Shown here: positions 59,909 to 64,000 of the stretch, piece by piece
Layout: each line of letters starts with the position of its first letter
Position numbering within the stretch: the first letter of the stretch is position 1
Source of the DNA: an uncultured Odoribacter sp.
GTDB lineage: Bacteria; Bacteroidota; Bacteroidia; Bacteroidales; Marinifilaceae
Assembly (NCBI GenBank): GCA_910578105.1
Contig: CAJTPD010000001.1
Location: 310,001-374,000, forward strand
Length of the DNA: 64,000 nt
Reading direction: 5' to 3'
Program-made: the position numbers and the translations under genes
Notes under the pieces: model-generated
Told to the model about the DNA's origin: nothing
What the model saw: the letters and a program-made list of their open reading frames with translations, nothing else
Databases searched by the model: none

Positions 59909-60925
59909 TTATTTGTGCATAATTTTAAAAATCAGTTCTTTAAGAAGTTCACCGTCGGAAATATTGGTATTTCCCACCCCTTTGGATTTCATATCGTATT
60001 CCCGGAGTAGAGAAATGATGTTAGCGCATTTCATAGCATTGTATATCCGTCCGCCATCCGTGTAATCTTTCATGAAAAATGGGTGTACACCTAATAATTT
60101 AGCCATTTCCTGAGTATTAGGAGTTGTTTTTTTCTGGTAATGATAAGTCAGCAGATTTAAAAAATACCGGAATAAGGCTGTGATTGTCAATACCAAAGGA
60201 TTATTTTTTGGATTAGCTTCAAAATAATTAACTATCCGGTTGGCTTTCAGATGGTCTTGCTGAATAATAGCACTTAACAGTTCAAAACTATTGAAATCTT
60301 TACTGATGCCAGTATGTTCTTCAACCAGTGTTTCTTCTATTTCTCCTCCTTGTGGTAGCAGCAGAACGAGTTTATCAATTTCGTTGGTTACACGGCTCAG
60401 GTCTGTTCCCAAGCTTTCAGCCAGGATGCCTGCGGCTTTGGTGGTGATATTGTAAGATTTTTCTTTGCAATAGTTGATGATCCATTCCGGAACTTTGTTG
60501 TCGTACAATTTGGTCGATTCAAAATAAATACAATTGGGCGAACTGCTTAACTTTTTAAATACTCCTTTTCGTTTGTCCGGCTTTTTGTTTTTATACGCCA
60601 ATACTAAAATGGTGGAGGGTTGAAAATGCTCTGTATAAGGGAGTAGATTTTCAAAGTCACGAATATTCTGGGCTTCCCGGACAATGACCACCTGGTGTTC
60701 GGACATTACGGGAAAACGGCGGGAAGTGTCGGTCACTGTGCTCATGCTGACATCATTACCGTAAATAATGGTTTGGTTGAAAGCTTTTTCTTCTTCAGAT
60801 AATACTGTTTCCTCAAGCAAGGTGATTAGTTGGTCGATAAAGTATGGTTCTTCGCCGCATAAAAAGTAAATTGGTTTATATTTGTGGGCTTTGATTTCTT
60901 TTCTGATTTCGTCAAATGTCATCAT
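59909..60925 (-). CDS. holA: DNA polymerase III delta subunit
   Basis: 338 residues from ATG 60925 (ATG 60922 also possible); a TAACTTTG -7 element at 60959-60966 excludes the ATG at 60961. PIYFLCGEEPYFIDQLI, then the delta-type AAA+ relic (no true P-loop), VFKKLSSSPNCIYFE, LGTDLSRVTNEIDKLVLLLPQG and NNPLVLTITALFRYFLNLL. It opens the beta clamp in the clamp loader. gmhB follows directly. Confidence 0.92.
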   Translation of the reverse strand: MMTFDEIRKEIKAHKYKPIYFLCGEEPYFIDQLITLLEETVLSEEEKAFNQTIIYGNDVSMSTVTDTSRRFPVMSEHQVVIVREAQNIRDFENLLPYTEHFQPSTILVLAYKNKKPDKRKGVFKKLSSSPNCIYFESTKLYDNKVPEWIINYCKEKSYNITTKAAGILAESLGTDLSRVTNEIDKLVLLLPQGGEIEETLVEEHTGISKDFNSFELLSAIIQQDHLKANRIVNYFEANPKNNPLVLTITALFRYFLNLLTYHYQKKTTPNTQEMAKLLGVHPFFMKDYTDGGRIYNAMKCANIISLLREYDMKSKGVGNTNISDGELLKELIFKIMHK

Positions 60926-60958
60926 TTTTTTTATTTGTACTGTATGGAGCCTATGAGG

Positions 60959-60966
60959 CAAAGTTA
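60959..60966 (-). promoter_or_regulatory. -7 element (TAACTTTG) of holA-gmhB
   Basis: Minus-strand TAACTTTG, 34 bp upstream of the chosen ATG. Confidence 0.5.
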
Positions 60967-60979
60967 GAAAAACTTTTGT

Positions 60980-61573
60980 CTATATTCCTTTTTTATTGTT
61001 TTCCTGTAATATTTTTTGAATGATTTCTTCAATTTCAGCATCTTCGCCATGAGGTTCATAACCGGCTTTCAGGTTGTTACCGAATAAGAGGGCAAGGGAT
61101 TGCCAAAAATATGCATTTACAGTTCCGCGGTATTCCCGGATATGGGCAAAAGAAGTATGATTAGTTTCCCGATAGATTAACCGGATTAATATCCGTCCTT
61201 GGGTTATGCTTAATTTCGTCAGTGGAGTTTTGAAAGTTTTCATTAGCAGCGCGTACTCCTCTTTGATGATTTTTTTGCGTTCTGATTCTTTTTTTGTTTG
61301 GGCCAGTTTTTGTTCTATTTCATTGATTTTGGCAGCAGCAATACGGGCGTAAGGATATACTTTCCGGACATTGTATTCTAAGCGTACCCGGCGTTGGTGT
61401 TGGCGTTGATACCAATTAGCATTCCGTTTTTTCCCTTTTACAATTATTTCATTCAGCCAGATGTGGGCAATGGTATCATTTCCTGCAATTATAGTACGTG
61501 TTACTTCTTTTTTTTGGGCAAATATGTAGTTTGTACAAAAAAACAAAAGTATGCCTATAATTATTCTCTGCAT
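60980..61573 (-). CDS. DUF4294 family exported protein
   Basis: 197 residues. Signal peptide to IFAQ, then AHIWLNEIIVKGKKRN..., YNVRKVYPYARIAAAKINEIEQKL and RILIRLIYRETNHTSFAHIREYRG. These blocks define DUF4294, a Bacteroidota family of unknown function. The next gene, yqgE, is divergent; the start codons lie about 50 bp apart. Confidence 0.88.
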   Translation of the reverse strand: MQRIIIGILLFFCTNYIFAQKKEVTRTIIAGNDTIAHIWLNEIIVKGKKRNANWYQRQHQRRVRLEYNVRKVYPYARIAAAKINEIEQKLAQTKKESERKKIIKEEYALLMKTFKTPLTKLSITQGRILIRLIYRETNHTSFAHIREYRGTVNAYFWQSLALLFGNNLKAGYEPHGEDAEIEEIIQKILQENNKKGI

Positions 61574-61589
61574 TCCCGAAATATTTTGT

Positions 61590-61597
61590 TATTTTTG
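61590..61597 (+). promoter_or_regulatory. -7 element (TATTTTTG) of yqgE
   Basis: TATTTTTG ends 23 bp before GTG 61620 and excludes the longer reading of the gene from 61551. Confidence 0.45.
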
Positions 61598-61619
61598 GGG
61601 CGTAAAAATACGAATAATT

Positions 61620-62210
61620 GTGGACGAACAGTTTCAGGACTTATTTAAAATAAGAAGGAACCGTAAAAAAGTGGAAATTGGCAATATTTTAATTGCTGAA
61701 CCTTTTCTGGAGGGGAAATATTTCTCCCGTTCCGTTATTTTTATGGTAGAACATGACCGGAAAGGAAGCATAGGGTTTGTGTTGAATAAACCTATGGTTT
61801 TCAATACTTCAGAACTTGTGACGGAGTTAACCGGCATCCATTTTCCGGTATATGTAGGCGGACCGGTGGAAACCAACCAGTTGTATTACCTTCACAAGCA
61901 TCCCGAAATAGAGGATGCTTTGCACGTTGCAAACGGGATTTATTGGGGAGGTGATTTTGCCATGCTGACCAGGATGTTGAGAGCGGGAAAAGTTCAACCG
62001 GGGGAGATTCGTTTTTTTGCAGGGTATAGTGGCTGGGAAAAAGGACAATTAGAGCGTGAATTGGAAGAAAATTCATGGATGGTGGGGGATATTACCCAAG
62101 AGAAATTTTTTGAGTTACCGAATGAAGATATTTGGGAGAATTCGATGAGTGAATTGGGAGGACGTTATCGTATCTGGGCCAATTTTCCGAAAGACCCCAT
62201 AATGAATTAA
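61620..62210 (+). CDS. YqgE/AlgH family protein
   Basis: 196 residues from GTG 61620. KVEIGNILIAEPFLEGKYFSRSVIFMVEHDRKGSIGFVLNKPM and FAGYSGWEKGQLERELEENSWMV are the family signatures (UPF0301). Function is not firmly known; AlgH was linked to alginate regulation in Pseudomonas. The RNase P RNA starts 7 bp later and could be on the same transcript. Confidence 0.92.
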   Translation: MDEQFQDLFKIRRNRKKVEIGNILIAEPFLEGKYFSRSVIFMVEHDRKGSIGFVLNKPMVFNTSELVTELTGIHFPVYVGGPVETNQLYYLHKHPEIEDALHVANGIYWGGDFAMLTRMLRAGKVQPGEIRFFAGYSGWEKGQLERELEENSWMVGDITQEKFFELPNEDIWENSMSELGGRYRIWANFPKDPIMN

Positions 62211-62216
62211 AACAAC

Positions 62217-62575
62217 AATAGCAGGCCGTTCTATCGCTGTTCCCTTGCGGAAGAGAGGAAAGTCCGGGCAACACAGGACATCGTGCTTCTTAACGGGAAG
62301 ATGTTTGTGAGGGCATAGTAGCGTAACAGAAAATAACCGTTCCGGCAGAAGTATATCTGATGGAATAAGGGTGAAAAGGTGGGGTAAGAGCCCACCGGTG
62401 TTGCGGGTAACCGCAACAGCCGTACGTCTCACGAGTTGCAAGGCCATGTATACCGGCGGATATGGTTGGTCCGGCCATTGCCGGGGGGTAGGCTGCTAGA
62501 GCTGCAGAGTGATTTGCAGAGTAGATAAATGATAGAAACCGAAAGGTACAGAACCCGGCTTACAGGCCTGCTATT
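62217..62575 (+). ncRNA. rnpB: RNase P RNA (class A)
   Basis: Starts with AATAGCAGGCC, which pairs with GGCCTGCTATT at the end (P1, 62217-62227 / 62565-62575). GAGAGGAAAGTCCGGGC (from about 62260) is the universal CR-I/P4 block, and CAGAACCCGGCTTACAGGCC closes it. A T run follows, so P1 may also end transcription. Catalytic subunit of the tRNA 5' maturation enzyme. Confidence 0.95.
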
Positions 62576-62612
62576 TTTTATTTTAACGTGAAATACCAGA
62601 AAGGAATTTTTT

Positions 62613-63842
62613 ATGAAATCGATACGTGAAATATATAACATTGGGTATGGTCCGTCGTCCAGCCACACGATGGGACCCAGTCGTGCTGCCGGATTTTTTT
62701 CAAAGAAACACCCGGGAATAGAAAAAATCAGGGTGACTTTATACGGAAGTCTGGCATTGACCGGTAAAGGACATGGTACGGATACAGCCATACTGAAAGT
62801 GGTGGAGCATCCTGAAAATACTGAGATTGTCTGGCGTCCCGATGTCAGTTTGTCAAGGCACCCCAATGGCATGGTGTTTGAAGCCTTGGAACAGGATCGG
62901 ATAGTAGATAGTTGGACGGTATACAGTGTAGGAGGGGGAGCCTTGTGGGATGAGAACGGAACTTTTGACGGTGGGGATTTGTATCCTAAAACTTCTATGG
63001 CGGAAGTGATGAAATGGTGTTTGGATGAAGGTTGTACATTGGTAGATTATGTGGAAAAATATGAAGGGAAAGAGATTTTTGATTATTTAGGGGAAGTTTG
63101 GCAACAAATGCAGGAAACGGTTGAGACCGGTCTGGTGACGGAAGGGGTATTGCCCGGTGCCTTGAAATTATCACGTAAAGCCAGTTCCTATAATATAAAG
63201 GCAATGCAATCTGTCGGTTCCTCCCGTCCGATGGGTATGCTTTTTGCTGCGGCGTTAGCTGTTTCGGAAGAGAATGCGGGAGGAGGAAAAGTGGTGACTG
63301 CCCCTACCTGTGGTGCCTCGGGAGTAGTACCTGCTGTTATGTATTTTATGAAGCACGACCAAAAGATGCCGGATTACCGGATTATCCGGGGATTGGCGAC
63401 TGCCGGGTTAATTGGTAATATCGTAAAAAGCAACGGTTCAATATCCGGAGCTGAGGTAGGATGTCAGGGGGAATTGGGTACTGCTTGCGCAATGGCTGCC
63501 GGTGCTGCTGCACAGATTTGGGGAGGGACACCACGGCAGATAGAGTATGCGGCTGAGATGGGATTTGAACATAATTTGGGATTGACGTGTGACCCGGTTT
63601 TGGGATATGTACAGATTCCCTGCATTGAACGGAATGCTTTTGTAGCTCAAAAAGCTCAAGAAGCTGCTCTTTATGCATTGTTTTCTGATGGTCGTCATAT
63701 GGTATCGTTTGATGATGTGGTAAAGACGATGATGGAGACTGGCCGGGATATGCAAGCAAAATACCGGGAAACCAGTTTGGGTGGATTAGCAACGGTGTGT
63801 GTAAAAAAACTGGGGGCTGTATCCAGGAAAAATGAGGATTGA
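62613..63842 (+). CDS. sdaA: L-serine ammonia-lyase (dehydratase), iron-sulfur type
   Basis: 409 residues, shorter than the 454 of E. coli SdaA. The beta domain (GPSSSHTMGPSRAAGFF) is followed by the alpha domain with clustered cysteines APTCGASG, GCQGELGTACAMA and LGLTCDPV, which bind the 4Fe-4S cluster. It deaminates serine to pyruvate. Start MKSIREIYNIGYG, 37 bp after rnpB. Confidence 0.94.
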   Translation: MKSIREIYNIGYGPSSSHTMGPSRAAGFFSKKHPGIEKIRVTLYGSLALTGKGHGTDTAILKVVEHPENTEIVWRPDVSLSRHPNGMVFEALEQDRIVDSWTVYSVGGGALWDENGTFDGGDLYPKTSMAEVMKWCLDEGCTLVDYVEKYEGKEIFDYLGEVWQQMQETVETGLVTEGVLPGALKLSRKASSYNIKAMQSVGSSRPMGMLFAAALAVSEENAGGGKVVTAPTCGASGVVPAVMYFMKHDQKMPDYRIIRGLATAGLIGNIVKSNGSISGAEVGCQGELGTACAMAAGAAAQIWGGTPRQIEYAAEMGFEHNLGLTCDPVLGYVQIPCIERNAFVAQKAQEAALYALFSDGRHMVSFDDVVKTMMETGRDMQAKYRETSLGGLATVCVKKLGAVSRKNED

Positions 63843-63932
63843 AAATGCAACCAAAACAGTTGACTGACGTTAATCCTGTACATTTGAGGCTTACGGTAGA
63901 GTAAGCTAATTTGAACATAAATAAAGATCAGG

Positions 63933-64000
63933 ATGGATAGGGTAAAGCTAAAAGTTTTAGGACTGTCGTACAGTATGTCACAGACAGGCGCATATGCTCT
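63933..64000 (+). CDS. Bifunctional nuclease family protein, 5' end only
   Basis: 22 codons are visible (start MDRVKLKVLGLSYSMSQTG, then AYA). This is the N-terminus of the DUF151/bifunctional nuclease family of Bacteroidota (MDKIKLNVLGISYSQTQ-like). It continues outside the window. Confidence 0.6.
   Translation, partial: MDRVKLKVLGLSYSMSQTGAYA

Noticed and set aside
62115..62478. Minus-strand ORFs opposite the RNase P RNA
   Set aside because: They are antisense shadows of a structured RNA gene.

Overview
The window is about 64 kb of a Bacteroidota (Bacteroidales) chromosome. The support is consistent: promoters of the TTTG/TAnnTTTG type lie in front of many genes; the rpmB-rpmG-DUF4295 ribosomal block is present; there are lineage-typical families (DUF4294, DUF4105, DUF4295, TlpA/DUF4369-like proteins, a NtrC-type regulator without HTH); and tRNA genes have no encoded CCA. 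A phosphate butyryltransferase and the [FeFe]-hydrogenase maturase HydF fit a butyrate- and H2-producing gut anaerobe of the Odoribacter/Butyricimonas kind. That placement is inference, not proof.

Layout. 1-27.5 kb is core chromosome: the end of a beta-helix protein gene, then nrnA-like exopolyphosphatase/oligoribonuclease, a MarR regulator, PepD, fRMsr, TPR and thioredoxin-like proteins, a YgiQ radical SAM protein, YitT, hydF behind a sigma-54-type response regulator, a patatin/apbE/outer-membrane-barrel cluster, ZupT, PBP1A, OmpA, adenylate kinase, an M3 peptidase and ribosomal protein genes. 27.6-38.3 kb is an accessory island between two copies of tRNA-Phe. 38.4-64 kb is core again: truA, PLP homeostasis protein, a dihydroorotate dehydrogenase-like protein, a complete thiamin operon under a TPP riboswitch, an MFS transporter, phosphate butyryltransferase, bioD, a U32 peptidase, IMP dehydrogenase, gmhB, holA, yqgE, the RNase P RNA and L-serine dehydratase.

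The island is the most unusual part. About 120 bp (the whole tRNA-Phe gene plus its terminator) is directly repeated at its two ends, and GGTTCAAACA iterons lie just inside each end, as expected for integrase arm sites. The integrase at the right end has lost its catalytic domain at the edge of an IS481-like insertion sequence. The left tRNA-Phe copy carries a 32-nt insertion in the D arm. The cargo is a defence-like block: a PLD-family protein with a C-terminal Cys4 motif, then a tightly packed operon of a WYL regulator (broken by one in-frame stop), a DEDDh 3'-5' exonuclease, a DUF262+DUF1524 (GmrSD-like) nuclease, a second, longer DUF262 protein without visible HNH, and a RhuM family protein. 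This operon is my best candidate for an undescribed or little-described anti-phage system.

The thiamin operon is also notable. After the TPP riboswitch come thiS, thiC, one 657-residue protein that fuses a TenI/ThiE-like domain, ThiD and ThiE, then thiG, thiH and thiF. A single transcription unit therefore makes the pyrimidine, the thiazole and the coupled thiamin phosphate.
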